Assembly: GCA_011524995.1 (NCBI GenBank)
Contig: WTJA01000058.1
Span: 1-35,829, forward strand
Origin: Alphaproteobacteria bacterium
GTDB lineage: Bacteria; Pseudomonadota; Alphaproteobacteria; Puniceispirillales; Puniceispirillaceae
Length of the DNA stretch: 35,829 nucleotides
Direction of reading: 5' to 3'
A model generated the notes under the pieces. The model was not told where the DNA came from, searched no databases, and saw only the letters and a program-made list of their open reading frames with translations. This document shows, in pieces, positions 1-9,059 of this stretch (within the stretch, counting starts at the first letter, position 1; the number at the start of each line of letters is the position of its first letter). Position numbers and translations under genes: made by a program.

Positions 1-1083
1 AGGATGGGCATTTTGCAATTGCGCCTGCAGCTCTTTTTTCTCATCAGCCAGATCTTGCAAGGCTTTTTGGGCATCGTTTTGCAAATTGCCTTCGCGCTGA
101 CGGTCATTTTCAATTTGTAGCAATTGATTTGCGATTTGCTGTAATGAGCTTGCAACACGGCTCATTTCGCGGTCACATTCGTCATGGGCGAGCTTCAGGC
201 GTTGAAATTCTGCGGCTGCCTCAGCCTCGCTCGCAATCAAAGGCGGCAGCGCCTCATTCGCAAGGAGATGATGTTTTTCAGCCTCTGCGGCTTGTTGGGC
301 AGCGGCGGCAGCCTCTCTTGTGGCCTCACGTAACGCCGCTTTGGCCTTTTCATCCTCTGTTGATGCCTCTTGCCAGCGCGCTAAAAATAGGCTCGCTTCT
401 GCTTTGCGAATGCGGTCTGCCACAGATTTATAGCGCGACGCTTGCCGGGCTTGTTTCGCCAATTGGGCGCGCTGCTCGGCTAATTGCGCTTCAATATCAG
501 CCAAACGTTCCAGATTCGTCTCAGCATTTTTGAGCCGTAACTCGGCTTCATGGCGTCGTTGATGGAGGCCTTTAATATTGGCAGCTTCTTCCAAGAGGCT
601 GCGTCTATCTTCTGGTTTTGCGCCAACAATGGCGCCAATACGGCCTTGGCTGACCATGCCAGCTGACCGTGATCCCGTCGCTGTGTCAGCAAATAATAAT
701 TGGACATCTTTGGCACGCACAGGCCGGCCATTCACATAATAGGACGAGCCTTTGCCACGCTCAACTTTGCGTGTGACTTCTAAATCATCACTTTTGTTAA
801 AATCAACAGGCGCGCGCCTGCTTGAATTATCTAGCATCAATGAGATTTCAGCGAGGTCGCGCGAAGCTCTATTTTGGGTGCCAGCGAAGATGATATCATC
901 TAATTCGGTACCACGCATTTGCCTCGCATTTGATTCGCCCATCACCCACCGCAAGGCTTCAACGATATTTGATTTTCCGCACCCATTTGGGCCAACAATC
1001 CCAGTCAACCCCTGTTCAATATCAAGCGCTGTTTGGTCAGCGAATGACTTGAAACCAATCATTTTGAGGTGACGGAAAATCAT
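1..1083 (-). CDS. smc: Chromosome segregation protein SMC, N-terminal part (gene runs off the window)
   Basis: The reading frame opens at an ATG complementary to 1081-1083 and stays open for 361 codons to the window edge, so only the N-terminal head and the start of the coiled coil are present. The Walker A loop GPNGCGKSN lies at residues 31-39, and a Q-loop-like segment VSQGRIGAIV follows near residue 145. From about residue 165 the chain becomes a charged, Ala/Glu/Gln/Lys-rich heptad region, as expected for the SMC coiled-coil arm. SMC is the ATPase of the condensin complex, which organises and segregates the chromosome. It lies 38 bases downstream of the dsbA-like gene on the same strand, so the DUF721, dsbA and smc genes probably form one transcription unit, an order I recall from other alphaproteobacteria. 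The C-terminal half (hinge, second arm, Walker B) is not visible. Confidence 0.95.
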   Translation of the reverse strand, partial: MIFRHLKMIGFKSFADQTALDIEQGLTGIVGPNGCGKSNIVEALRWVMGESNARQMRGTELDDIIFAGTQNRASRDLAEISLMLDNSSRRAPVDFNKSDDLEVTRKVERGKGSSYYVNGRPVRAKDVQLLFADTATGSRSAGMVSQGRIGAIVGAKPEDRRSLLEEAANIKGLHQRRHEAELRLKNAETNLERLADIEAQLAEQRAQLAKQARQASRYKSVADRIRKAEASLFLARWQEASTEDEKAKAALREATREAAAAAQQAAEAEKHHLLANEALPPLIASEAEAAAEFQRLKLAHDECDREMSRVASSLQQIANQLLQIENDRQREGNLQNDAQKALQDLADEKKELQAQLQNAHP

Positions 1084-1121
1084 AATATCAGGGTGATAAA
1101 ACGCAGTCTGCTAGCACGTTG

Positions 1122-1772
1122 CTAGACACCAAATGCGCTTAGTTCCTTCACAAAATCATCATAGGTGCGGCCACCGCTAATGACTTTGTCATTATTAATA
1201 ACAAAGCTCGGTGTTGAGTTGATTTTCCAATCATCAACCGCAGCCTGGCGCATAGCAACCACAGCTTCCAGCACATCTCTGTCACGCATGACAGCGTTAA
1301 ACTTATCTTCTGAAATGCCAGCTTGGCGACCATAATCCATCAAGGCCTTTAGCGGGTCGGCCGCGCGGACCCAGCTTTTCTGGTCTTTCAATAAAATCTC
1401 AGTCATCGCGAAATAGGCTTTGTTTGATAGCAAACGGCACATGACATGGGCCCGAAGCGCCAATCCATCTAGCGGGAAGGGCGAGAGTTCAAATTCAACC
1501 TTGCCTGTATCAACCAATTTTTCTTTGAATTCCGGCCATGTCTCACGATGGAACGCGCCACAATGCGAGCATGTCATTGAAAAATATTCGACCACTTTGA
1601 TAGGCGCGTTTGCATCGCCAATCCGGCGTGGTGCAGTAATGGCATCAATATCAAAGCTCTGCGCTTGTGCGATGCTGACCTGACCAATTGTTAGGGCGGC
1701 GGTTGCGCCTGCCATAAAGTCACGACGTGAAGGGGTCAAAATACGTGAAAGCGTTTTAGATGCCATGGTCAA
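1122..1772 (-). CDS. DsbA-family thioredoxin-fold protein with Tat-like signal
   Basis: This 216-residue protein has a thioredoxin-fold active site CSHC at residues 68-71 and a TPSF segment near residue 190 that fits the cis-proline loop. Residues 16-37 hold an RRDFM motif followed by an Ala-rich hydrophobic stretch ending in AQA, a plausible twin-arginine signal peptide, so the mature protein should act in the periplasm. DsbA/DsbG-like proteins with CxHC sites oxidise or isomerise disulphides of exported proteins. ATG codons at residues 1 and 3 are both possible starts. The gene sits between the DUF721 gene and smc on the minus strand. Whether it is an oxidase or an isomerase cannot be told from the sequence alone. 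Confidence 0.88.
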   Translation of the reverse strand: MTMASKTLSRILTPSRRDFMAGATAALTIGQVSIAQAQSFDIDAITAPRRIGDANAPIKVVEYFSMTCSHCGAFHRETWPEFKEKLVDTGKVEFELSPFPLDGLALRAHVMCRLLSNKAYFAMTEILLKDQKSWVRAADPLKALMDYGRQAGISEDKFNAVMRDRDVLEAVVAMRQAAVDDWKINSTPSFVINNDKVISGGRTYDDFVKELSAFGV

Positions 1773-1913
1773 TTATCTCATTAATCTCTAGTTGGTTTTC
1801 TATCTTGTCACTACTCTAGTGATGCATCATGTCTAAACTGTGGCCGGCCCTATCAGGAAAAGAACACACACATCGAGGGAATATTAAAATCGTCTTTCAG
1901 CGCTAATTCAAGT

Positions 1914-1935
1914 CACAAAAGCCAAAACAACGAGG
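1914..1935 (-). terminator. Weak hairpin after the DUF721 gene
   Basis: AAAGCC and GGCTTT arms of six bases enclose a ten-base loop just past the DUF721 stop, with a short T-rich run after the stem on the minus strand. The stem is short and the T-tract poor. It may only slow transcription into dsbA. Confidence 0.25.
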
Positions 1936-1948
1936 CTTTGCTGGAAAA

Positions 1949-2419
1949 CTAACCTGAAGATCGCTGTTTTTTAGCGATGGCTTCGCCTAGCCGTGTGAGC
2001 TGCTCGCTTAAATCAGCCGCTGGGGGGCGTTCTTGTATTTGTTTGGATTGTGATTCTGTAGGGGCTTTGGCAGGTAGATCTTGTTTGATGCGCAACTGCC
2101 CAATCAAGGCAAAGCCAAAGAGACGATTCACATCAGCCATAATCTCTTCGGCACGTGCTTGGGCTTCTGGGCCACGGCCAGACCTAACAGAAAGGACAAG
2201 CGTTGCGCGTGCCCCATCTGATGACGCCGCTATCACATCAGCAGGCTGTGCCCAGTCTGCCAACGGTCCCATGATTCGTGGCCAATGCGCGATTAATTGG
2301 CGAAGATAGCCACTTCTTTTGACAAGGGCCGGGGCAATCAGCGTTTCTGTCAGCCCTGAGAGGCGCGCCATTTTCTTTTGTCGCTTTGCCTGAATAGGGG
2401 CTTTTCCGAAATGTTTCAT
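1949..2419 (-). CDS. DUF721 family protein (DciA-like)
   Basis: This 156-residue basic protein matches the DUF721 pattern: an N-terminal helical region, a core around residues 40-110 with the HWPRIMGPLADWAQP segment followed by a beta-rich LVLSVRSGRG stretch, and a polar Gln/Lys-rich tail. DUF721 includes DciA, the replicative helicase loader or operator used by bacteria that lack DnaC/DnaI. Alphaproteobacterial DUF721 proteins are often annotated only as hypothetical. It is divergent from mutY, with about 64 bases between the two starts, and is the first gene of the group that runs into dsbA and smc. A helicase-loading role is inferred from the family, not shown by the sequence. Confidence 0.75.
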   Translation of the reverse strand: MKHFGKAPIQAKRQKKMARLSGLTETLIAPALVKRSGYLRQLIAHWPRIMGPLADWAQPADVIAASSDGARATLVLSVRSGRGPEAQARAEEIMADVNRLFGFALIGQLRIKQDLPAKAPTESQSKQIQERPPAADLSEQLTRLGEAIAKKQRSSG

Positions 2420-2483
2420 GACACTATCTTAGCCTCATATTAGGTTCTGTCCAAATGAAAGCGACAAAGGGGTAAGTACGCCT

Positions 2484-3548
2484 ATGGCTAAGAATGTTCA
2501 GTCATCATCGCCTGATTTTTCAGATGCCCTTCTCACTTGGTATGACCAGCAAGCGCGCCACCTACCATGGCGTACTTTTTGGCCTGTGTTATCTGACCCC
2601 TATGATGTCTTCTTATCTGAATTAATGTTGCAACAGACAGTGGTGGCAACGGTCATTCCCTATTTTCAGAAATTCAAAGAGATTTGGCCGACCATAAACG
2701 ATCTCGCCGCGGCTGAAGAGGCTGATATTCTGCGTGAGTGGGCCGGGCTTGGCTATTATGCGCGGGCCCGTAATATGCGAAAGGCAGCGCAAGCCGTGGT
2801 GAATGATCATGGCGGCGTCTTTCCAGAGGAAGAAGCCGCACTCCTCAGCTTGCCAGGCATTGGCCCCTATACCGCCGCTGCAATTATGAGCTTTGCCTTT
2901 GATAAACCGGCCATTGTGCTGGATGGTAATATTGAGCGTGTCTTGTCACGGTATTTTGCCGATGACACCCCTCTGCCTGCTTTGAAGGCGCATCTGCGCA
3001 ATCGCTACCCCGCAATCCAACCAAAGGAGCGGTTTTCCGATTTCCCGCAAGCGATGATGGATTTAGGGGCACGTATCTGCATTTCAGGCGTGCCACGTTG
3101 CGAACAATGCCCGCTTTCGGCCCATTGTGCCTCTGCTTTTGATGCGGCAGCTGAAACGCGTCCTGTCAAAGCCCCCAAAAAGGCTAAGCCAAAGCGAGAG
3201 GGCAGTGTGTTTGTCGCGCGCTATGAGGGGAAAGTCGCGATGACGCAGCGCCCAGATAAAGGGCTGCTAGGGGGCATGATGGTGTTTCCCACTTATGGTT
3301 GGTGGCATAAAGAGGACCAATCGAACGGGCTAACTGATGCGCCTTTTGCGGCATCTTGGGTCAAAGAAGATGTCACCCTGACGCATGTCTTTACGCATTT
3401 TGAGTTGCGCCTGACCCTATATCAGGCACGCTTGACCAAAGAAGAAGCTGCGCTGGCGGCGAAGCATTTTGAATTTAAGGCAGTCGAAGATGTGGGACTT
3501 GCCTCAATTATGGCCAAGGTCTGGCGCGCATCTGATAAGCAACACTAA
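2484..3548 (+). CDS. mutY: A/G-specific adenine DNA glycosylase MutY
   Basis: The 354-residue protein has the complete MutY layout. SELMLQQT near residue 45 carries the catalytic Glu (E46). The helix-hairpin-helix LPGIGPYTAAAI spans 123-134, and DGNIERVLSR at 147-156 holds the catalytic Asp (D147). Four cysteines at 199, 206, 209 and 215 in C-x6-C-x2-C-x5-C spacing form the [4Fe-4S] ligand set. The C-terminal region from about residue 235 resembles the NUDIX-like domain that recognises 8-oxoguanine. The enzyme removes adenine mispaired with 8-oxoG in base-excision repair. It is divergent from the DUF721 gene and convergent with purH, whose stop lies 33 bases beyond. Length and motifs are normal. 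Confidence 0.96.
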   Translation: MAKNVQSSSPDFSDALLTWYDQQARHLPWRTFWPVLSDPYDVFLSELMLQQTVVATVIPYFQKFKEIWPTINDLAAAEEADILREWAGLGYYARARNMRKAAQAVVNDHGGVFPEEEAALLSLPGIGPYTAAAIMSFAFDKPAIVLDGNIERVLSRYFADDTPLPALKAHLRNRYPAIQPKERFSDFPQAMMDLGARICISGVPRCEQCPLSAHCASAFDAAAETRPVKAPKKAKPKREGSVFVARYEGKVAMTQRPDKGLLGGMMVFPTYGWWHKEDQSNGLTDAPFAASWVKEDVTLTHVFTHFELRLTLYQARLTKEEAALAAKHFEFKAVEDVGLASIMAKVWRASDKQH

Positions 3549-3581
3549 AACGTCGCTGCTTATCATGCCGTGCGCTATCAC

Positions 3582-5165
3582 TTAGTGATTAAAGTGCCTC
3601 ATACCTGTAAAGACCATGGCGATACCAGCCTCATTAGCGGCTTTGATAACCTCTTCATCACGCATGGAGCCACCTGGCTGGATCACAGCCTCAGCCCCGG
3701 CTTCAATGGCTTCGAGCAAACCATCGGCAAAGGGGAAAAACGCATCCGAGGCAACGACAGACCCAATGGTTCTTGCCTTATCATAGCCATGCATCTCCGC
3801 CATGCGCTGCGCTTTTTGCGCGGCGATTTTGCAGGAATCAACGCGGCTCATCTGGCCAGCACCAATGCCAACTGTTGCTTTATCTTTCACATAGATAATA
3901 GCATTTGATTTGACATGTTTTGCCACCTTCCAGGCAAACAACATATCAGCTAGCTGTGCTTCATTTGGCCGCTTTTCAGTCACAAATTGCAAATCATCAG
4001 CGGTGATCAGGCCATTATCAGCTGATTGTACTAACATGCCGCCTGCGATGGCTTTGAAGGTCATGCCAGGCTGTGACATATCAGCCATCTCCCCTGTTAC
4101 TAAAAGGCGCAAATTCGGTTTAGCAGCCATAATCGCTTGGGCGTCGTCACTGGCCGCTGGCGCAATAACCACCTCAGTGAACAATGAGGTAATTTTGGTC
4201 GCTGTTTCAGCATCAAGCGGACGGTTCATTGCCACAATCCCGCCAAAGGCAGAGACAGGGTCGCACGCCAAGGCCTCATCCCACGCCGCGCTAAGATTAG
4301 CCGCAGTTGCGACACCGCACGGGTTAGCATGTTTAATAATGGCAATGGTTGGATCTTGAAACTCAGAGGCGAGCTGAAAGGCGGCATCTGTGTCATTGAG
4401 ATTATTATAAGATAGCGCTTTGCCTTGCAGTTGTGTGGCATGCAAAACAGAGGGCGTTGCATCACCCACCGCATAAGCAGCAGCTTGTTGATGCGGGTTT
4501 TCACCATAGCGAAGGGCCGATATCTTTTGGCCGATAATGCCCATCTGTTGCGGCAGCGCCTCGCTCTCGTCAAGCGTGCCAGCTAGCCAGCTTTGGATAG
4601 CGTTGTCATAGGCTGAGGTGCGGCAAAAGGCTTTGTAGGCAAGGCGGCGACGCAATGCTGTATCTGTGCCGCCGGTCGCTTCAATCTGGGATGCCACCAC
4701 ATCATAATCTTGGGGGTCTGTGACAATCGTCACATAATGATGATTTTTGGCAGAGGCGCGGATCATGGCTGGTCCACCAATATCAATATTTTCAATGGCC
4801 TCATCAAAATCAGCGCCCTTTGCGATGGTCGCTTCAAAAGGATAGAGATTAACCACAACCAAATCGATCGGTGTGATGTCATGTGTGGCCATCGCCTGCT
4901 GGTCACCGTCATGATCGCGGCGCGCTAATAATCCGCCATGAATGGAAGGGTGGAGTGTTTTGACCCTGCCATCCATGATTTCTGGGAAGCCTGTCACGTC
5001 ACTCACGTCAATCACCTCTAATCCGGCATCACGCAGAGCCTTGGCAGACCCACCGGTGGACAGCAAAGTGACATTAGCCGCCGCTAATCTTTGGCCTAGA
5101 GCCAGCAAGCCAGATTTATCAGAAACAGAGAGAAGGGCACGTTTAACAGGGCGCACATCAGACAT
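3582..5165 (-). CDS. purH: Bifunctional AICAR transformylase / IMP cyclohydrolase
   Basis: This 527-residue protein is the normal length for PurH. Residues 1 to about 200 form the MGS-like IMP cyclohydrolase domain ([38 protein letters not shown]). The C-terminal AICAR formyltransferase domain carries [17 protein letters not shown] and [10 protein letters not shown], with the catalytic Lys-His pair in IIKHANP. It catalyses the last two steps of de novo purine synthesis, using 10-formyl-THF, so it draws on the same one-carbon pool as the corrinoid gene cluster further right. An AAAGG element lies about 11 bases before the start. Upstream, a 7-bp hairpin sits in the 111-base gap behind the heparinase-like gene. 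Confidence 0.97.
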   Translation of the reverse strand: MSDVRPVKRALLSVSDKSGLLALGQRLAAANVTLLSTGGSAKALRDAGLEVIDVSDVTGFPEIMDGRVKTLHPSIHGGLLARRDHDGDQQAMATHDITPIDLVVVNLYPFEATIAKGADFDEAIENIDIGGPAMIRASAKNHHYVTIVTDPQDYDVVASQIEATGGTDTALRRRLAYKAFCRTSAYDNAIQSWLAGTLDESEALPQQMGIIGQKISALRYGENPHQQAAAYAVGDATPSVLHATQLQGKALSYNNLNDTDAAFQLASEFQDPTIAIIKHANPCGVATAANLSAAWDEALACDPVSAFGGIVAMNRPLDAETATKITSLFTEVVIAPAASDDAQAIMAAKPNLRLLVTGEMADMSQPGMTFKAIAGGMLVQSADNGLITADDLQFVTEKRPNEAQLADMLFAWKVAKHVKSNAIIYVKDKATVGIGAGQMSRVDSCKIAAQKAQRMAEMHGYDKARTIGSVVASDAFFPFADGLLEAIEAGAEAVIQPGGSMRDEEVIKAANEAGIAMVFTGMRHFNH

Positions 5166-5221
5166 ATCGTATCATACCTTTTTATGAACAAGTCTCATTG
5201 GGGTTGGGAGTGTGGCGCCTA

Positions 5222-5239
5222 TATGGCATAGATGCCATA
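5222..5239. other. Short perfect hairpin upstream of purH
   Basis: TATGGCA and TGCCATA arms of seven bases pair around a four-base TAGA loop in the purH leader. No T-tract follows on the minus strand, so it is not a classical terminator. It could be an operator or a leader stem; there is no direct evidence for either. Confidence 0.3.
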
Positions 5240-5276
5240 AAAAGTCTATGCATCGCGCCCTAATGGCACAGAGACC

Positions 5277-6968
5277 TTAGGCAGGCGTGCTTTTGATAAA
5301 AGCCCATTTCGCCTCAATCGTCCCAAGGCTCCGAATGTGGCTAGCAGGTACCTGAAGCACGATCTGTTGGCAAGAGGTGCGGCGCCCATTCTCTAAATAA
5401 AGTGAAGGGGCTAAGTGAGGGGTTCCGCCAGAGGATTTGAAAATCCAGCCTGCTTTTTGGCCATGAATCTTTAACAAAATACGGGCATCTCCTAGCATCG
5501 CGGCGGAGACACGCGGATGGAGATGAAAGCGAATTATGGCAAAATCAGGAATTTCCCCTGGGTCACCTGTATATTCTAGCCGGTCAGCGCCTCGTAAATT
5601 GCCGCCATCTGAGGTCAAATAGACTTGCCTATGATGCAAGATGCCATGCGTGGCGAGATAGCCATCATGGCTTGCCACGGCAAGCATACCGCCTTGGGCA
5701 GGGCCAGCTTCGATATCATGGAGTTGCGCGATGCGTGAGGCGCGGCTATCGGAGGAATCAAGCCCATCTAAGGTTAGGGTTGAATGGGCAGAGCTTTGGC
5801 TAAGCGCGGCGGCTAATTTAGGGTCTGCACTATATTGTCCGACCCCAACAATGAAACGCGCTTGTCCGACGGAAAATTCAATGCCTAATGTGCTGGCGGC
5901 TGGAAAATCAGCCTCTGGCTGTGGCGCGCCAGCATCCATAATTAAACAATTGCGACCGGCCGATAGACGCAAATAACCTGTATGAGGGGCCTGTGTCGTG
6001 ATTTTACCTTTGGCACCTGTCTTTTTCAGCACATCATCAATCAGCGGGGCTGCGCTAGCGCCGCCCCCTTGGAAATGCGCAAATTCCCCATTTTGATGAC
6101 GCCATAATTTTGTGAGGTTTGCCATATTCGCAATGATGTCATTCAGGCGCCCTTCAAAAGATTCTGTCTGTTGGCGTGGTGCTAGAAGGGCTGCTTGGCG
6201 TAATTCAATTAATTTACGAAGCAGCCTGAGGTGCGTCTCAGGGCTGCGTGACTTATGTCCCCAATCAGGATTGAGAGAAGATAGAATTTTATCCAAAATA
6301 ACATCAGCAAGCGCAGGGAGTTCAGCTTCATTTTGCTGCAACATCACATGCGCAATATACAAGCCAATAAGCGCCGTAATTTGCGCCTCTTTATCCTCAA
6401 TACGCTGCCAATCAAGAGCGAGGATTTTGGCTTGGAATTGCAGCATATCCAGACAATCTTGCTGGAATTCATCACTTGCGGATTCGCCAAACCACCGCAA
6501 TGAAAAGAACATATGGGTCAGCCGCGCCCCCAGCCTGTCAGGGCGGTATAACGCCTCATCCCACCGGTGAAAGCGATGTTTGAATTTCATGATGTGATCA
6601 CGTGCGAGGCTCATCCCCGCAAGACCGCCATAATCACGCACATCCCGAAGCCAGCCAAAATCTTGATAGGCTTCATCAGATAATAAGGTGGTAAGCCCGC
6701 CTTGCACCAATTGACCACCGCGCATCGGGTTGCCTTGCCAGGGGTCAATTAATTTAGCCGTCGGCCAATCAGCGGCTTTGCCTCGTAATTGCCACCGGAA
6801 AAGCGCAGAGCTGCGCAATAGCCGCTCCACATGCGTGATGCGCCAATTTTGCTGAGTGGTCTCTCTATCATAGGATAGTTTCGTCAACGCATAGGCCTTC
6901 GGACTGACAAGCTTTCTGTTTATGTAACTATTCTCAAAGAGCCTGCAATCTGGCAATGAAAAATCCAT
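5277..6968 (-). CDS. Heparinase II/III family protein
   Basis: The preferred product is 563 residues. The frame is open to 6992, but the ATG at 6968 has a GGGGG element five bases upstream and overlaps rsmB less, so it is chosen. The N-terminal two thirds are helical (an alpha/alpha-toroid-like region with WQGNPMRGGQLVQGG and WLRDVRDYGG), and the C-terminal third is beta-rich with repeated GYLRLSAGRNCLIMDAG and FHLHPRVSA-type segments, as in the heparinase II/III family (PF07940). In alphaproteobacteria such a gene commonly sits between rsmB and purH, as here. Family members are polysaccharide lyases, but no signal peptide is seen and no substrate can be assigned. A role in capsule or envelope polysaccharide turnover is possible. 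It overlaps the 3' end of rsmB by about 35 bases, implying translational coupling. Confidence 0.85.
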   Translation of the reverse strand: MDFSLPDCRLFENSYINRKLVSPKAYALTKLSYDRETTQQNWRITHVERLLRSSALFRWQLRGKAADWPTAKLIDPWQGNPMRGGQLVQGGLTTLLSDEAYQDFGWLRDVRDYGGLAGMSLARDHIMKFKHRFHRWDEALYRPDRLGARLTHMFFSLRWFGESASDEFQQDCLDMLQFQAKILALDWQRIEDKEAQITALIGLYIAHVMLQQNEAELPALADVILDKILSSLNPDWGHKSRSPETHLRLLRKLIELRQAALLAPRQQTESFEGRLNDIIANMANLTKLWRHQNGEFAHFQGGGASAAPLIDDVLKKTGAKGKITTQAPHTGYLRLSAGRNCLIMDAGAPQPEADFPAASTLGIEFSVGQARFIVGVGQYSADPKLAAALSQSSAHSTLTLDGLDSSDSRASRIAQLHDIEAGPAQGGMLAVASHDGYLATHGILHHRQVYLTSDGGNLRGADRLEYTGDPGEIPDFAIIRFHLHPRVSAAMLGDARILLKIHGQKAGWIFKSSGGTPHLAPSLYLENGRRTSCQQIVLQVPASHIRSLGTIEAKWAFIKSTPA

Positions 6969-8454
6969 CATTGCCCCCAGAATGCGCGTCATCTGTTGTT
7001 AACGCATCTGGTAGAAGGCGTAACGTTCCCTCATTTGTGAGCGCAGTCGCAAAGGGGCCAGCCTCCTCTGCTGTAAAAGGCAGGAGGCGTGCCCGTGGTT
7101 TATCACCAGATGTTAGTCTTGTGATCACCTGCTCGCCTTCTTCTGGCTGTAGCGAGCATGTGGCATAGATAAGCTGGCCATCTGTTTTAAGCCAGCCAAG
7201 CGCCGCGCGTGCCAGTTCATATTGCAATTGTGGCAGCTCTTTTAAGTCGGTGCTGATATCTTTTTGCATCACGTCAGGGCGCTTGCGGATGGTGCCAGTC
7301 GCTGAGCAGGGGGCATCCAATAAGACGGCATCAACCTTGCCATCAGGGCGATACTGGCGCGCATCTTCGACCTCAATCACACAGCTCATCTGTAATCGTT
7401 CAAGATTGTCCTGAAGGCGGCGCGCTCTTTTGGGATCAATTTCAAGCGCGGTCACTTTGGCGCCTGATGCGATGAGTTGGGCGGTTTTACCACCAGGCGC
7501 TGCGCACATATCAATCACATGCTTATCCGCCACATCCCCTAAGAGGTGTGCAGGCATCGCAGCGGCAATATCCTGGACCCACCATGCCCCTTCAGCAAAC
7601 CCCTCCCAGCTCGTAATGTCACCGCCTAATTTTGTGCGCACAACCTTGTCAAGCAAACAAACCGCCTCTTTATCCTTGGCAAAATCAGCGGCCCTCGCAG
7701 CCTTTGCAAAACTCAAATCCATTTCAGGCGGGGTGAATAGGACAGGCAAGAAGCGTGCCACTGTCTCTGCACCATAGGCGGCTTGCCAGCTTTCCAGAAG
7801 CGGCGCAGCGATATTATCAGATAGGTTCTCAGCAGCCAGAAGGTCAAAATCCTGATTGGCAATTTTGCGTAAAACAGCGTTGGCAAGACCTGTCATATGG
7901 TCAAAGCCAGCAGCGCGCATCAAATCAACAGAGGTGCTAATGGCGGCATGAGGTTGCATCTTCAAGAGCCATAATTGCGCGGCGCCCATCATCAAAATCA
8001 AATTAGCTTCTGCTGGGGGCTTGCGGTTCACAAGCGAGGTAATGGCCGTATCGAGCTGCGCGTGATGGCGCAACACACCAGTCACCAACAGGCGCACAAA
8101 TTGCCTGTCAGACGGATAAAGAGATGATAGGCGCTCATTCTCGGCCAGCGCTTTATCAAGGTAATGATCATGAAGTAACACAAGCTGAGCGACTTCAAAG
8201 GCAGCCATCCGGTTAGCAGGCAGATTATCAACTCGTGATAGCGAGACGATATCTCTCTTCTGGCCTTGTTGTGGTTTTGGCTTGGCTTTGGTTTTATCAC
8301 GTCGTTTTTGATCAAAGGAGGCGCCGCCTTTGCCAAAATGCCCACCAAAGGGGCCAGGGGCGCGTTTCTTACCAGCTGACTTTTTAGCTGGTTTGACCTG
8401 AACAGGCTTAGTCAGCTTTAAGACAGGCTTTTGCTTTTGGGTATCATCACTCAT
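6934..8454 (-). CDS. rsmB: 16S rRNA (cytosine-C5)-methyltransferase, RsmB/NOP family
   Basis: This 506-residue protein has a Lys/Arg/Gly-rich N-terminal extension (residues 1-70), a NusB-like RNA-binding domain (about 80-210) and a Rossmann SAM domain. MCAAPGGKTAQL at 316-327 is the SAM-binding loop. DAPCSATG at 380-387 and ATCS at 431-434 hold the two catalytic cysteines (C383 and C433) typical of m5C RNA methyltransferases. RsmB methylates C967 of 16S rRNA using SAM. The basic extension is longer than in the E. coli enzyme, where the NusB domain starts almost at the N-terminus, and may help bind RNA. The gene is divergent from the DUF1674 gene across only 63 bases and no clear Shine-Dalgarno precedes its ATG. 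Confidence 0.93.
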   Translation of the reverse strand: MSDDTQKQKPVLKLTKPVQVKPAKKSAGKKRAPGPFGGHFGKGGASFDQKRRDKTKAKPKPQQGQKRDIVSLSRVDNLPANRMAAFEVAQLVLLHDHYLDKALAENERLSSLYPSDRQFVRLLVTGVLRHHAQLDTAITSLVNRKPPAEANLILMMGAAQLWLLKMQPHAAISTSVDLMRAAGFDHMTGLANAVLRKIANQDFDLLAAENLSDNIAAPLLESWQAAYGAETVARFLPVLFTPPEMDLSFAKAARAADFAKDKEAVCLLDKVVRTKLGGDITSWEGFAEGAWWVQDIAAAMPAHLLGDVADKHVIDMCAAPGGKTAQLIASGAKVTALEIDPKRARRLQDNLERLQMSCVIEVEDARQYRPDGKVDAVLLDAPCSATGTIRKRPDVMQKDISTDLKELPQLQYELARAALGWLKTDGQLIYATCSLQPEEGEQVITRLTSGDKPRARLLPFTAEEAGPFATALTNEGTLRLLPDALTTDDAHSGGNDGFFIARLQAL

Positions 8455-8482
8455 GGCGCAGTTATCAACCAGAAGCCCCCTC

Positions 8483-8512
8483 TTGTCTATGAGTTATTTT
8501 TTCCCATATAAC
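8483..8512 (+). promoter_or_regulatory. Candidate sigma70-type promoter for a leaderless transcript
   Basis: TTGTCT (8483-8488) and TATAAC (8507-8512) are separated by 18 bases, close to the -35/-10 consensus. The -10 box ends five bases before the ATG of the DUF1674 gene, which places the expected transcription start on or next to that ATG. No ribosome binding site precedes the ATG, so the two observations agree with a leaderless mRNA. Confidence 0.5.
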
Positions 8513-8517
8513 AAAGC

Positions 8518-8670
8518 ATGACTGAAAAACAGACAAAAGACCCAAAAAAGCCAGCTGCTGAGACGCAAACAGATGAAGCGAAAACACCTGTTGAGCGCGG
8601 CGGTCCCAAAGGCCCAGAGCCGACCCGATTTGGTGATTGGGAAAGCAATGGCAGGTGCACTGATTTTTAA
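8518..8670 (+). CDS. DUF1674 protein (SDHAF4-like succinate dehydrogenase assembly factor)
   Basis: This 50-residue protein begins with a Lys/Thr/Glu-rich disordered region and ends in the family signature, with GPKGPEPTRFGDW at residues 29-41 followed by NGRCTDF at the C-terminus. The C-terminal motif is the conserved core of DUF1674, the bacterial relatives of mitochondrial SDHAF4, which binds flavinylated SdhA and helps assemble succinate dehydrogenase. The function here is inferred from that family. In alphaproteobacteria DUF1674 genes are often next to rsmB, as here. The ATG at 8518 has no Shine-Dalgarno but is placed correctly for leaderless translation. Confidence 0.88.
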   Translation: MTEKQTKDPKKPAAETQTDEAKTPVERGGPKGPEPTRFGDWESNGRCTDF

Positions 8671-8682
8671 AAGCAGGATGCG

Positions 8683-9012
8683 ATGGGAAAGCTGAAGACA
8701 CAACATCTCGTCAATGCTGCGATGCGTCTTGCTGACCAAGAGCTGATTGGCTTTTATGTGACGAAAAAAGGTGACCCTGATTCAGGGATTATTTTCATCG
8801 AGTGTGATGTTGATGGTCGCCAGAGTATGCTCTATGCGCGGGCGATGTCCTTTGAGGGTGTGTATGAATATACCGCTATTTCAGGTGAGGCGCCTCGTGA
8901 CCGCCACGATATTGCTGCCTTGATTGAACGCGAAGTCGCGCGCGACCAAGATTGCTGGGTTATCTCTGTCGAAGGTCAAAAGGGACTTCAAATTTTTGAG
9001 CAAATAACGTAG
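8683..9012 (+). CDS. DUF1491 family protein
   Basis: This 109-residue protein fits the DUF1491 pattern of alphaproteobacteria: an ...GFYVTKKGDPDSGIIFIE... strand pair, a central DGRQSMLYAR strand, and a C-terminal region with a RDQDCWVISVEG element. The function of the family is unknown. No signal peptide or membrane segment is seen, so it is probably cytoplasmic. An AGG element lies five bases before the ATG. It starts 12 bases after the DUF1674 gene and probably shares its transcript. Confidence 0.72.
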   Translation: MGKLKTQHLVNAAMRLADQELIGFYVTKKGDPDSGIIFIECDVDGRQSMLYARAMSFEGVYEYTAISGEAPRDRHDIAALIEREVARDQDCWVISVEGQKGLQIFEQIT

Positions 9013-9059
9013 AAGCTAGGTCTTAGCGCGTCATCTCTCATTGCCAGGAGCTTGCCATC

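Noticed and set aside
129-1072. Plus-strand open frames over the first kilobase
   Set aside because: They lie antisense to smc, whose reading frame has clear Walker A and coiled-coil features.
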